64,000 bases of DNA from CAZVQX01 sp964629735 (lineage in GTDB: Bacteria > Bacillota_I > Bacilli_A > RF39 > UBA660). Within the stretch, counting starts at the first letter, position 1, and each line of letters opens with the position of its first letter. This document shows, piece by piece, positions 33,430 through 43,131 of this stretch. Under the pieces are notes generated by a model. The model searched no databases, was not told where the DNA came from, and worked only from the letters and a program-made list of their open reading frames with translations. The position numbers and the translations under genes were made by a program. The stretch is taken from NCBI GenBank assembly GCA_964629735.1, contig CAZVQX010000003.1, positions 6,805 through 70,804 on the forward strand, read 5' to 3'.

Positions 33430-35760
33430 ATGATTAAAGTTGATATGAACAAAGGACTTTGTCAACAAGAAGTAGAAGTGAGAATTTCAAAAGGTCAGGT
33501 CAATCGTGATTCAACGGTTCCAACTAAAAGTGTAATGGGTATTATAAATAGCCATCTTTTTACATTATTCAACTTTTTAAATTTTGGACTAGCGTTTGCT
33601 GTTGTTTTGGTAGATTCATATAAAAATTTAACATTTTTAGGAATTGTTATAATTAATACTTTAATTGGTATTTTACAAGAATTAAATGCAAAGCGTATAA
33701 TTGATAAACTTTCTCTTTTAAATGATAATAGGGTGCTTGTTATTAGAGATGGGCAAAAGAAATATATTGAACCAAATGAAATTGTTGTTGATGACTTAAT
33801 AATATTAAAATTAGGTGACCAAGTTATTTGTGATTCGGTTATTTTAGATGGTGATTGTGAAGTTAATGAATCTTTCGTAACGGGCGAGGCACGTTCATTA
33901 TATAAAAGTAAAGGCGATAATCTTTTATCTGGAAGTTTTATTGTTAGTGGGGAAATAAAAACTCAGGTTAAACACGTTGCTACTGATAATTATACTTCAA
34001 AAATAATAGATGAAATTAAAGTAATAAAAAAACCAAACTCTGAACTAATGCATTCCTTGAAAAAAATTATTAAGTATATATCAATTACAATTGTTCCGTT
34101 AGGTATATTGTTATTTACTAAACAAATGTCTTTACCTAATAACAATATTAGACGTGCTGTTTTAAGTACTGTCGCTGCGATGATTGGTATGATTCCAGAG
34201 GGCTTAATTTTATTAACAAGTACGGTTTTAGCTGTTAGTGTTATAAGATTAGCTAGATATAAGGTATTAATTCAACAATTATATAGTGTTGAGACTTTGG
34301 CTAGGATTGACACTATTTGTTTAGATAAAACAGGAACATTGACAGATGGTTTAGTAGAATTTATTAATTTTATACCAATAGAAGAAATTCACAATATTGA
34401 CGAAATAATATCTTCTCTAGCATTTAATTTAGATGAAAACAATACTGTAATAGCTCTTAAAACAAGATTTCCATTAACAGTTAATTGGGATGTTGTTGAT
34501 AAGAGGATGTTTTCGTCGCAAACTAAATGGTCAGGTATTAATTTTGCTAGACAAGGAACATATGTTATGGGGGCACCTGAATTTGTTATGAAAGAAGATT
34601 ATGAATTGATTAAACCTATTGTTAATCAATATGTTGAAGAATATCGTGTTTTATTATTAGCGCATAGTAACTATTCTTTTAATAAGATTGGGTTACCCAA
34701 AAATTTAAAACCGATTGGTTTAATATTACTAAGAGATAAAATACGCGAGGAAGCAATTAATACTTTGAATTTTTTCGAAAAACAAGGAGTCAATATAAAA
34801 ATAATATCAGGAGACAACGTTTTAACTGTTAAATCAATCGCAAAGAGAGTAGGGATGGAAGTCTACAATAAATATATTGATACTTCACTTATTGAAGATG
34901 AACAGCAATTGAGGGAGGCTGCTATAAAATATTCCATATTTGGACGTGTTAGTCCTAATCAAAAAAAGATTATAGTTAATGAATTAAAAAAACAAAATCA
35001 TGTTGTGGGATTTGTTGGTGATGGGGTTAACGATACACTAGCACTTCGCGAGGCAGATTGTGGGGTTGCTATGGCTTCTGGTAGTGAAGCAGCGCGGAAT
35101 GTTTCAGAATTAATTTTGTTAGATTCTAATTTTGAAGCAATGCCATATGTTGTTAATGAAGGACGTCGTACAATTAATAATATTGAGAGATCAGCCACTT
35201 TGTTTTTAGCAAAAACAATATTTGCTACAGTTTTAGCAATTGTTTTCCTTTTTATAAGTGTTCCATATCCTTTTGAACCAATTCAATTAAGCTTAACAAG
35301 CGTATTTACGATTGGTATTCCATCGTTTATATTAGCAATTGAACCAAATAATGAAAAAATAAGTGGTAACTTTTTAACAAATGTTATTAGTAAATCAATG
35401 CCTACCGCTCTTACAAATATAATTAATATTATATTAATTATGATTTTAGGTGCAATTTTCAAATTGTCATTTAGTGAAACATCAACAATGTCAGTTATAT
35501 TAATGGCATTTACAGGTTTTATGTTGTTAGCTAAAATATCAACGCCTTTTAATACAATTAGAATGGGGTTAATGGTATTTGGTATATCTGGTTTCTTAAT
35601 TGGTGTATTAGGTTTACCTAGTTTATTTTCGTTGACTTCTATTAGTCCACTTTTATGGTTGATGATTATATCTTTAATATTTATTTCGGTTAATAATTTT
35701 AAGAAATTTACCAATTTATACTATAAAATAAAGAAAAAGTATCCAAAAATTTTTGATTAG
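33430..35760 (+). CDS. Cation-transporting P-type ATPase (CtpE-like)
   Basis: 776 residues, with ATPase landmarks in order: actuator motif VTGEARS (near 153), MIPEGLIL membrane motif (near 254), phosphorylation site DKTGTLTDG (near 297), nucleotide-domain residues, and hinge GDGVNDTLALREAD (near 534). About ten membrane helices. It lacks the N-terminal CxxC metal domains and the CPx motif of heavy-metal pumps, and resembles CtpE-type pumps linked to calcium or magnesium. The substrate is not decidable from sequence alone. It is co-transcribed with a ZIP transporter whose ribosome site overlaps its stop codon. Confidence 0.88.
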   Translation: MIKVDMNKGLCQQEVEVRISKGQVNRDSTVPTKSVMGIINSHLFTLFNFLNFGLAFAVVLVDSYKNLTFLGIVIINTLIGILQELNAKRIIDKLSLLNDNRVLVIRDGQKKYIEPNEIVVDDLIILKLGDQVICDSVILDGDCEVNESFVTGEARSLYKSKGDNLLSGSFIVSGEIKTQVKHVATDNYTSKIIDEIKVIKKPNSELMHSLKKIIKYISITIVPLGILLFTKQMSLPNNNIRRAVLSTVAAMIGMIPEGLILLTSTVLAVSVIRLARYKVLIQQLYSVETLARIDTICLDKTGTLTDGLVEFINFIPIEEIHNIDEIISSLAFNLDENNTVIALKTRFPLTVNWDVVDKRMFSSQTKWSGINFARQGTYVMGAPEFVMKEDYELIKPIVNQYVEEYRVLLLAHSNYSFNKIGLPKNLKPIGLILLRDKIREEAINTLNFFEKQGVNIKIISGDNVLTVKSIAKRVGMEVYNKYIDTSLIEDEQQLREAAIKYSIFGRVSPNQKKIIVNELKKQNHVVGFVGDGVNDTLALREADCGVAMASGSEAARNVSELILLDSNFEAMPYVVNEGRRTINNIERSATLFLAKTIFATVLAIVFLFISVPYPFEPIQLSLTSVFTIGIPSFILAIEPNNEKISGNFLTNVISKSMPTALTNIINIILIMILGAIFKLSFSETSTMSVILMAFTGFMLLAKISTPFNTIRMGLMVFGISGFLIGVLGLPSLFSLTSISPLLWLMIISLIFISVNNFKKFTNLYYKIKKKYPKIFD

Positions 35761-35770
35761 GAGGAATATA

Positions 35771-36526
35771 GTGAACAATTTAATTAGTCTATTATTAACA
35801 ATTTTTGTTGGTTTATTTATTTTATTAGGTGTTGCTATTGTTAAAATATTTAAAAATAATGATCGTGTTATTAATTTTTCAATAAGTGCGGCAATAGGTG
35901 TTGTTTTCTCCTTGGTTATATTTGAATTGATACCGGAGTCTATTGATTTAATTTCGGAAGGATATAATAATATTATTACTTTTCTATTAGTTATAGGTTT
36001 TGGCCTTTTTGGAATAATAATTTTAAAAATAATTGATGAATTTATTCCACATCATCATTGCGATGAGCCTAGATGCCAGGATAAATTAAACCATCTCGGT
36101 TTTATATCAAGTATTGGAATTATACTACATAATATAATTGAAGGTATGGTTGTTTATAGTAGTTCACTTAATTCATTTTCACTGGGTGTTTTATTGTGTA
36201 TTGGTGTTGGTTTACATAATATTCCACTGGGAATGGTTATTAGTTCAACATTGACTAAAGATAATAAAAAAGCAACAACATTACTAGTAATATTTCTTAT
36301 AACTATCTCATCTTTTTTGGGCGGATTAATTATGTTTTTATTACCGGGCTTATTTGCGAATGAAATATTTTTAGGAATAATTTTAAGTATTACAACAGGA
36401 ATGCTTAGTTATATTGTTGTATTTGAATTGATACCAGAAGTTAAACGAATTGATTATAAAAAAAATACAATTATTGGTATTGTTACAGGATTATGTTTGT
36501 TTTTTATTAGTTTAATCTTTCATTAA
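35771..36526 (+). CDS. ZIP family metal transporter
   Basis: 251 residues with eight membrane helices. The ZIP binding-site motifs are visible: LHNIIEGMVV (near 124) and GVGLHNIPLGMVIS (near 149). A histidine- and cysteine-bearing cytoplasmic loop (IPHHHCDEPRCQDKLNH, near 96) is typical for zinc handling. The start is GTG behind TAGGAGG; a longer in-frame ATG at 35753 overlaps the upstream gene and the Shine-Dalgarno. With the ATPase it forms a two-gene cation transport unit. Confidence 0.88.
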   Translation: MNNLISLLLTIFVGLFILLGVAIVKIFKNNDRVINFSISAAIGVVFSLVIFELIPESIDLISEGYNNIITFLLVIGFGLFGIIILKIIDEFIPHHHCDEPRCQDKLNHLGFISSIGIILHNIIEGMVVYSSSLNSFSLGVLLCIGVGLHNIPLGMVISSTLTKDNKKATTLLVIFLITISSFLGGLIMFLLPGLFANEIFLGIILSITTGMLSYIVVFELIPEVKRIDYKKNTIIGIVTGLCLFFISLIFH

Positions 36527-36549
36527 ATAATTTAATATATTAATTTAAA

Positions 36550-36573
36550 AAAACATCTTTTACGATGTTTTTT
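36550..36573 (+). terminator. Terminator after the ZIP gene
   Basis: AAAACATC (36550-36557) pairs with GATGTTTT (36564-36571), T run following. Confidence 0.8.
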
Positions 36574-36596
36574 AATTATGTTATTTGTATATACAC

Positions 36597-36625
36597 TTTA
36601 CCCGAACATATGTTTTTGATATAAT
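36597..36625 (+). promoter_or_regulatory. SOS promoter of dinB with LexA box in the spacer
   Basis: TTTACC (36597-36602), 17-bp spacer, TATAAT (36620-36625). The spacer carries CGAACATATGTTTT (36603-36616), matching the LexA consensus CGAACRNRYGTTYC at 13 of 14 positions. LexA bound there would cover the core promoter. Confidence 0.8.
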
Positions 36626-36640
36626 ATAAATGGTGGTATA

Positions 36641-37837
36641 ATGAAAAGAATTATAATGCATATAGATGTTAATAATGCTTTTTTATCGTGGACAGCTGTA
36701 TCATTGTTAGAAAAAGGATTAAAGTATGATATTAGGGAAGGTTATACCGTTATTGGTGGTGGCCGTGGTAAAAGATCTGGAGTAGTACTGGCCCGTTCTA
36801 ATTCCAGTAAAAAAATAGGTATCAAAACAGGCGAAACAATATATCAAGCCCATAAAAAATGCTCAGTATTAAGGGTATATCCACCTGATTTCTCGTTATA
36901 TGATGAAATGTCTAATAAGTTGTTTTCTTTTTTAAAAGAGTACTCCCCAGATATTGAAATAATGTCAATTGATGAGTGTTTTTTAGATTATAGTAAAGTA
37001 AGAAATTTATATGGTGATGTATTAACATTTGCCCACGACCTAAAAAATCAAATAAAAAAAGAATTAGGTTTTACAGTAAATATTGGTATTGGTAATAATA
37101 AATTGTTAGCAAAAATGGCTTCTGATTTTTCTAAGCCGGATAAAGTACATACATTATTTGATTATGAAGTCAAGAGTAAAATGTGGATTTTACCTGTTAA
37201 TAAATTATATGGTGTTGGAAAAAAAACAAGTGAAAAATTAGCAAAATTAGGTGTGAATACAATCAGCGATCTTGCCCAATTTGATATTAATATATTATAT
37301 AAACATTTTAAAAACCAAGCTTTTAAATTAATTGAGAGCGCTAATGGAATTGATAATTCGCCGGTTAATAGTGAGTATGAGTCACCTAAAGGGATAAGTA
37401 GTTCGGTGACGTTAGATTACGATTATATTAAAAAAAGTGAGATTTATAATGTTATAAATTTATTATCTGAGAGGGTAAGTTGTAATCTTCGTAAAGAAAA
37501 AAAATATGCTAGAGTTGTGGCTATTATTATTCGTGATAGTAAGTTTAAAACAAAAAGTCATCAAATTAAATTAAAAAATGCAACTAATATTAGTAGTGAA
37601 ATTAACCGTATTGCAAAAAAATTATTTGATGATTTTTGGGATGGCAATCCAGTTCGATTAATAGGCGTTAAATTAGATAGTTTAGTTGATAAAGTAAACT
37701 ATCAGACCTCATTGTTTGAGTCAATAGAAAAAATTGATGATAAGACTAAATTAACAGAAATAATTGATGATATTAACAACAAATATGGTGGTATGGCTAT
37801 TAAATTGGCAGCAATAATAGATAAAAAAAAGATATAA
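36641..37837 (+). CDS. dinB: Y-family DNA polymerase (DinB/Pol IV type)
   Basis: Error-prone translesion polymerase, 398 residues. Palm motifs MHIDVNNAFLSW (catalytic Asp near residue 9) and EIMSIDECFLD (near 107) carry the metal-binding acids. ARSNSSKKIGIKTGETIYQA is the finger region. VNIGIGNNKLLAKMASDFSKPD and the helix-hairpin-helix LYGVGKKTSEKLAKLGV follow, then the little-finger domain. A short C-terminal region includes SLFE, close to a beta-clamp binding motif. A LexA box in the promoter places it in the SOS regulon with recA. Confidence 0.93.
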   Translation: MKRIIMHIDVNNAFLSWTAVSLLEKGLKYDIREGYTVIGGGRGKRSGVVLARSNSSKKIGIKTGETIYQAHKKCSVLRVYPPDFSLYDEMSNKLFSFLKEYSPDIEIMSIDECFLDYSKVRNLYGDVLTFAHDLKNQIKKELGFTVNIGIGNNKLLAKMASDFSKPDKVHTLFDYEVKSKMWILPVNKLYGVGKKTSEKLAKLGVNTISDLAQFDINILYKHFKNQAFKLIESANGIDNSPVNSEYESPKGISSSVTLDYDYIKKSEIYNVINLLSERVSCNLRKEKKYARVVAIIIRDSKFKTKSHQIKLKNATNISSEINRIAKKLFDDFWDGNPVRLIGVKLDSLVDKVNYQTSLFESIEKIDDKTKLTEIIDDINNKYGGMAIKLAAIIDKKKI

Positions 37838-37881
37838 AATAAATATTTTTTATGTTATAATAAAAATGGAGGATAAGCAAA

Positions 37882-40035
37882 ATGAATAAAGACATCGTTA
37901 GAGAAATAAGTAATAATTTAAAAATAAGAGTTGAACAAGTTGAAGCTACTTTAAAACTATTAAGTGAAGGTAATACTATACCATTTATTGCGAGGTATCG
38001 AAAAGAACAAACCCGTAATTTAGATGAAGAACAAATTCGTGCAATTAATGAAGTATATGATTATCAAGTTAATTTATTAAATCGTAAAGAGGATGTAATT
38101 CGATTAATTGATGAAAAGGGTATGTTAAATGAAGAGTTAAAAAAAGAAATTATGGAAGCTACAAAATTAGTAGAAGTCGAAGATTTGTATCGTCCATATA
38201 AAGAAAAGAAAAAAACAAAGGCGACAGAGGCTATTAAGTTAGGACTTGAACCTTTAGCCGAAAAGATTATGGAATTTCCTTTGGATAGTTCATATGATCA
38301 AATGGCTTCTAAATTTTTAAATGAAAAAGTAAAAACAGTAGAGGAAGCGATTACACAAGCGGGTTATATTATTGCAGAAGAAATAAGTGATAATGCTCAT
38401 TATCGGAAATGGATTAGAATAAATACTTATTTATTTGGTCAATTAACAAGCGTTATAAAAAAGGATGCGGTTGATGATGGTAAAGTATATGAGATGTATT
38501 ATGACTATCAAGAAAGTGTTAAACTTATAAAACCCCACCGTGTATTAGCTATTAATCGTGGTGAAAAAGAAAAAGTATTAACCGTAAAAATAGTAGTTGA
38601 TGAGGAACGAATTTTAAGTTATTTAGAATCAAAAATAATTAAAAATGAAAATTCATTTGTTATACCTTTTGTGAAGGAAGTAATTAAGGATAGTTATAAA
38701 AGACTAATTGCACCGTCGGTTGAAAGAGAAATAAGAGCCGAATTAAAGGAAAAAGCAGAAGAGGTAGCTATTAAAAATTTTGGCCAGAATCTTGAAAAAT
38801 TATTATTACAACCACCGCTAAAAGATAAAACAATTTTAGCCCTTGATCCGGCTTTCCGTACCGGTTGTAAATTAGCTGTCATTGATAATTTAGGACAAAA
38901 GTTAGCAATAGAGGTAATTTATCCACATGCTCCGCATAATGAGTATGAAAAAAGCAAAAATAAGATATTGGAACTGATTTATAAATACAATATTGATATA
39001 ATTGCGATAGGTAATGGGACAGCATCCCGAGAGAGTGAATTTTTGGTTGCCGATATAATTAAAACGTCACCTAGAAAGATAGAATATATTATAGTTAACG
39101 AAGCAGGTGCAAGTGTATATTCAGCTAGTCAAATTGCAATTGAAGAATTTCCAGATTTGCATGTTGAAGAGCGCAGTGCTATAAGTATTGGTCGAAGATT
39201 ACAAGATCCATTATCTGAATTAGTAAAAATAGATCCAAAAAGTATCGGTGTTGGTTTATATCAACATGATGTTACAAATAAAAATTTAACGGAATCCCTA
39301 GATTTTGTGGTAACAAAAGTCGTTAATCAAGTTGGTGTTAATATTAATACTGCAAGTCCATCACTTTTAAAATATGTTTCAGGCATTAATAAGCGTAATA
39401 TAACCAAAATTATTGATTATAGGAATAAGTTTGGAAAAATTAAATCGCGTGATGAAATTAAAAAATCTAATCTACTAAGTGACAAGGTATTTGAACAAGC
39501 AATTGGCTTTTTAAGAGTTATTGATGGGGATAATCCGTTGGATGTGACCGATATTCACCCAGAGAGTTATGAGGTTGCTAAACAACTACTTAGTGATATA
39601 GGTATGGATGAAACTGAAATAGGCGGTAACAATCTAATTGATAAATTAAATAAAGTAGATATCAACCAATATGTGACAAAATTAAAAACAGACAAATATA
39701 CGTTAGAAGATATTATAAAATCATTACAGAAGCCTAATCGTGATCCGCGTGATATGATGGATAAACCAATTTTAAAAAGTGATGTGTTAAATATAGATGA
39801 TTTAAAAATAGGAATGAAGTTACAAGGAACAGTTCGTAATGTCGTTGATTTTGGTGCTTTTATTGATATTGGTCTTGATAATGATGGATTAGCGCATATA
39901 TCAAAATTAAGTAATCAATATATTAAACACCCAAGCGATGTTGTAAATGTTGGCGATATTGTTGAATGTTATGTTGATGAAATTCTAAAAGAAAAAAATA
40001 AAGTTTCATTGACATTTATAAAGAAGGAGGATTAA
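37882..40035 (+). CDS. tex: Tex-family RNA-binding transcription accessory protein
   Basis: 717 residues matching Tex: N-terminal helical domain (IPFIARYRKEQTRNLDEEQI), YqgF-like nuclease-fold domain (ILALDPAFRTGCKLAVID near 317), helix-hairpin-helix region (NINTASPSLLKYVSGI near 490), and a C-terminal S1 RNA-binding domain (GMKLQGTVRNVVDFGAFIDIG near 645). Tex affects transcription and stress tolerance in several bacteria. Ribosome site TGGAGGA. It is followed after four bases by a small envelope protein. Confidence 0.95.
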   Translation: MNKDIVREISNNLKIRVEQVEATLKLLSEGNTIPFIARYRKEQTRNLDEEQIRAINEVYDYQVNLLNRKEDVIRLIDEKGMLNEELKKEIMEATKLVEVEDLYRPYKEKKKTKATEAIKLGLEPLAEKIMEFPLDSSYDQMASKFLNEKVKTVEEAITQAGYIIAEEISDNAHYRKWIRINTYLFGQLTSVIKKDAVDDGKVYEMYYDYQESVKLIKPHRVLAINRGEKEKVLTVKIVVDEERILSYLESKIIKNENSFVIPFVKEVIKDSYKRLIAPSVEREIRAELKEKAEEVAIKNFGQNLEKLLLQPPLKDKTILALDPAFRTGCKLAVIDNLGQKLAIEVIYPHAPHNEYEKSKNKILELIYKYNIDIIAIGNGTASRESEFLVADIIKTSPRKIEYIIVNEAGASVYSASQIAIEEFPDLHVEERSAISIGRRLQDPLSELVKIDPKSIGVGLYQHDVTNKNLTESLDFVVTKVVNQVGVNINTASPSLLKYVSGINKRNITKIIDYRNKFGKIKSRDEIKKSNLLSDKVFEQAIGFLRVIDGDNPLDVTDIHPESYEVAKQLLSDIGMDETEIGGNNLIDKLNKVDINQYVTKLKTDKYTLEDIIKSLQKPNRDPRDMMDKPILKSDVLNIDDLKIGMKLQGTVRNVVDFGAFIDIGLDNDGLAHISKLSNQYIKHPSDVVNVGDIVECYVDEILKEKNKVSLTFIKKED

Positions 40036-40039
40036 TATT

Positions 40040-40588
40040 ATGAATGAAAAAAAATTGATGATGATTGCAATAGGAATATTATCATTATTATTAATTATTG
40101 TTTTATTTAGTACTGATTTTAAACAATTAAAGAGGGATAGAGTGGCAAAAAAAATAGCAACAGAACAATTTGATAAATTGTTATCTATTCATACTTTTAA
40201 TAATGTTTTTAAAATTGATGAGGAACAAATAGAGATTGATGATTTATGGTATAAAAAGATATTAAACTATGAAGAAGTATTAAATGAAAATTTTACGGAA
40301 AATGGTAAAAAAATCTTAAATGAAAATTTTAAAAAATATATATTACAAATTGGCAATAATTATTATATAAAATTAGATGAATTAAATTTTGAAACAGAAT
40401 ATAACAAAAGTCAATTTAAAAAAGTTGAAGTGACAGAAAACAGAATAGATTATAACATTAAAACGTCGATAAAATTTATCGATCAAAAAGGTACTTTAGA
40501 TAATAAAATTATTTTAATAAAAGAAAAAGATAAATGGTTAATTGATAATTATAAAATTGAAAAATATAATTATGTTTATAAAGATTAA
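40040..40588 (+). CDS. Hypothetical membrane-anchored protein
   Basis: 182 residues: N-terminal membrane helix (about 7-25), then an exported domain with no recognised family. A first half of charged helices leads to alternating strands (KVEVTENRIDYNIKTSIKFIDQKGTLDN, IILIKEKDKWLIDNYKIEKYNY). The C-terminal W/ID..KI ending is common in NTF2-like lipoprotein domains, so a cystatin/NTF2-type fold is possible. Its gene begins four bases after tex, so the two are co-transcribed. Confidence 0.65.
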   Translation: MNEKKLMMIAIGILSLLLIIVLFSTDFKQLKRDRVAKKIATEQFDKLLSIHTFNNVFKIDEEQIEIDDLWYKKILNYEEVLNENFTENGKKILNENFKKYILQIGNNYYIKLDELNFETEYNKSQFKKVEVTENRIDYNIKTSIKFIDQKGTLDNKIILIKEKDKWLIDNYKIEKYNYVYKD

Positions 40589-40620
40589 TTATTTATATTC
40601 AATAAAGAGGGATGTATTAT

Positions 40621-41355
40621 ATGAAAAATAAAAAAATAATTTTAACAATAATAATTATATTAGTTGTAATAATTTCGTTTATTGGGTATAAGTTCATTAA
40701 AGATAAAGAACATATATTACCAAATAATAATATTGATAATAATACTCCTAAGCCTGTGATTAAGCGAATTAAAAGCAAAGTTGATTTTAATAATAATGGA
40801 ATTGATGATTATAGTGATTTTGTAATTGGTGCTAGAAAGCAAACTGAACTTAATCCTAGATATGATGGCAGTATAATATATCATGGTGGATACCCACCTG
40901 ATGGTGAGGGTGTATGTACCGATTTAATATGGAAAGCTTTTAAGGAGGCGGGTTATTCATTAAAAGATATGGTTGATTATGATATAAAAAACAATAATGA
41001 GTTTTATCCATCAACTCATCGTTTTGGACCGGAACCAAATATTGACTTTCGTCGTGTTCAAAATTTAGAAGTTTTCTTCGACCGATTTGCTAAACAATTA
41101 ACTTTAGATCCATATAAAGTTGAAGAATGGCAACCTGGCGATATTGTAATTTTTGGTGACCAAGGTCATATTGCTATGATATCAGATAAAAGAAATAATG
41201 AAGGAATCCCTTGGATTCTTCATACATCTGATGAAATTACCGGTGAAGAAGAAGGTTTAATAAGAAGGCATACCGATGAAAACGGACCAATAACAAGACA
41301 TTATCGCTTTGAGTATGACCCAAACGAGTTGAAATTATTTGAATGGGTTGATTAA
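40621..41355 (+). CDS. DUF1287 (NlpC/P60-like) exported protein with Ca-binding-like loop
   Basis: 244 residues. Membrane anchor (about 6-24), then DFNNNGIDDYSDF (near 58), a D-x-N-x-N-G-x-x-D loop like dockerin or EF-hand calcium sites. The DUF1287 core follows: GVCTDLIWKAFKEAGYSLKDM with the candidate catalytic Cys (near 100), and WQPGDIVIFGDQGHIAMISD with the His (near 181). Such domains are thought to be cell-wall peptidases of the NlpC/P60 fold, but activity is unproven. The ATG at 40621 is better spaced to GAGGGA than the in-frame ATG at 40612. Confidence 0.78.
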   Translation: MKNKKIILTIIIILVVIISFIGYKFIKDKEHILPNNNIDNNTPKPVIKRIKSKVDFNNNGIDDYSDFVIGARKQTELNPRYDGSIIYHGGYPPDGEGVCTDLIWKAFKEAGYSLKDMVDYDIKNNNEFYPSTHRFGPEPNIDFRRVQNLEVFFDRFAKQLTLDPYKVEEWQPGDIVIFGDQGHIAMISDKRNNEGIPWILHTSDEITGEEEGLIRRHTDENGPITRHYRFEYDPNELKLFEWVD

Positions 41356-41370
41356 AATCAAATATATTTT

Positions 41371-41396
41371 AAAAAAAGAAGGAAACTTCTTTTTTT
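41371..41396 (+). terminator. Terminator after the DUF1287 gene
   Basis: AAAAAAAGAAG (41371-41381), GAAA loop, CTTCTTTTTTT (41386-41396). Confidence 0.85.
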
Positions 41397-41508
41397 AATT
41401 GTAAAATACATTCTATGATAACTAATAAAATGAAATTAAAAACTTTTACAGATGTTTTTTTAAATAAAAAATGTTATAATCGTAGTTATGTTATAAAAGA
41501 GGTGTTTT

Positions 41509-43128
41509 ATGCTAGAAGTAAATAATTTAAGTTTAGTTTTTCCTGATAAAAAATTATTTGAAGATGTAAATGTTAAATTTACATCAGGTAACTGTTATGG
41601 AATAATAGGTGCGAATGGGGCTGGGAAGTCGACGCTTTTAAAGATTTTATCTGGAGATATAGATTCGACAACAGGTAATGTTTATATTGAGCCAAATTGT
41701 AGAATGGCCGTTTTAAAACAAAATCATTATGAATTTGATAATTTTAATGTAATAGACACAATTATAATGGGACATAAAAGGTTATATGAAATTCGTGATG
41801 AAAAAGATTTAATATATAGTAAAACCGATTTTACAGAAGCAGACGGAATTCGAGCTGGTGAATTAGAGATGGAATTTGCCGATTTAGATGGTTGGGAGGC
41901 TGAAGCTAATGCCTCTAAATTACTAAGTGATTTAGGTGTCAAAACTGATTTATTTGATAAAAAAATGAAAGAAATATCAGCTAAGGATAAAGTAAAGGTG
42001 TTACTAGCCCAAGCTTTGTTTGGGAATCCTGATATTTTATTAATGGATGAACCGACCAATGGTTTAGATTTTAAAGCTATATCCTGGTTGGAAAATTTTT
42101 TAATTGATTATGATAAGATAGTTATTGTTGTCTCTCATGATCGACATTTTTTAAACAAAGTATGTACTCATATGTTAGATATTGATTATGGTACAGCAAA
42201 ATTATATCCTGGTAATTATGATTTTTGGTATCAATCAAGTCAATTAGCTTTACTCTTATCAAAAGAGGCTAATAAAAAGAAGGAAAGACAAATAAAAGAA
42301 TTAGAAAATTTTATTGCACGTTTTAGCGCGAATGCTTCAAAGTCAAAACAAGCAACTTCACGTAAAAAAAGCCTTGAGAAAATTGTTCTAGAAGATATAA
42401 AACCTTCTAATCGAAAATATCCTTATATTGGTTTTAATTTAAATCGGGAATTAGGTAAAGATATATTAGTGGTTGAAAATGTGTGTAAGACAATCAATGG
42501 TGAGGTTATTTTAAATAATATTTCTTTTACAATTAATAAAGGTGACAAAGTAGCTATTTTGGGTGAAAATGACTTAGCTAAAACCGTTTTGTTTAAAATT
42601 TTATCTGGTGAAATAGAGGCTGATTCTGGCAACTTTAAATGGGGACAAACTGTAGAATATGATTATTTGCCACAGGATAATTCGTCCTATTTTGAAAATA
42701 ATAATTTAAATTTAATAGAATGGTTAAGTCAATATTCTAGAGAACAATCAGAAAATTATATTCGTGGTTTTTTAGGTAGAATGTTATTTTCTGGTGATCA
42801 ACCTTTAAAGCAAGTTAAATTTTTATCAGGTGGTGAAAAGGTTCGTTGTATGTTTTCAAAATTAATGGTACAAGGTTCTAATTTCTTAATATTAGATCAA
42901 CCTACTAATCACCTTGATTTAGAATCAATACAAGCGGTTAATGATGGTTTAGTTAATTATCGTGGTTGTATTTTATTTACTTCTAATGATCATAGTTTTA
43001 TTGATAGTGTAGCTAATGTATTAGTAGAAATTACACCAAATGGTTCATATGTTAAAAGAATGAAGTTTAACGAATATTTAAATGATGAAAAAATTCAAAA
43101 TAAAATTGCTAAAATGTATAATTTATAA
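41509..43128 (+). CDS. ABC-F family ATPase (YbiT-like)
   Basis: 539 residues, two ABC domains joined by the ABC-F linker and no membrane part. First domain: Walker A GANGAGKST, Walker B ILLMDEPTNGLD, with a degenerate signature (EISAKDKVKV), as is usual for YbiT. Linker FIARFSANASKSKQATSRKKSLEKI. Second domain: Walker A GENDLAKT has Ala where Gly is usual, signature LSGGEKVR, and LDQPTNHLD instead of DEPTNHLD, so Glu is replaced by Gln. ABC-F proteins act on ribosomes; the resistance branch cannot be excluded but the YbiT/Ettc-like features favour a housekeeping translation factor. Confidence 0.88.
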   Translation: MLEVNNLSLVFPDKKLFEDVNVKFTSGNCYGIIGANGAGKSTLLKILSGDIDSTTGNVYIEPNCRMAVLKQNHYEFDNFNVIDTIIMGHKRLYEIRDEKDLIYSKTDFTEADGIRAGELEMEFADLDGWEAEANASKLLSDLGVKTDLFDKKMKEISAKDKVKVLLAQALFGNPDILLMDEPTNGLDFKAISWLENFLIDYDKIVIVVSHDRHFLNKVCTHMLDIDYGTAKLYPGNYDFWYQSSQLALLLSKEANKKKERQIKELENFIARFSANASKSKQATSRKKSLEKIVLEDIKPSNRKYPYIGFNLNRELGKDILVVENVCKTINGEVILNNISFTINKGDKVAILGENDLAKTVLFKILSGEIEADSGNFKWGQTVEYDYLPQDNSSYFENNNLNLIEWLSQYSREQSENYIRGFLGRMLFSGDQPLKQVKFLSGGEKVRCMFSKLMVQGSNFLILDQPTNHLDLESIQAVNDGLVNYRGCILFTSNDHSFIDSVANVLVEITPNGSYVKRMKFNEYLNDEKIQNKIAKMYNL

Positions 43129-43131
43129 TTA

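Noticed and set aside
41445..41480. TTTACA and TATAAT as the ABC-F promoter
   Set aside because: The spacer is 24 bases, too long for a sigma-A promoter; the -10 alone may be real but no matching -35 is seen.
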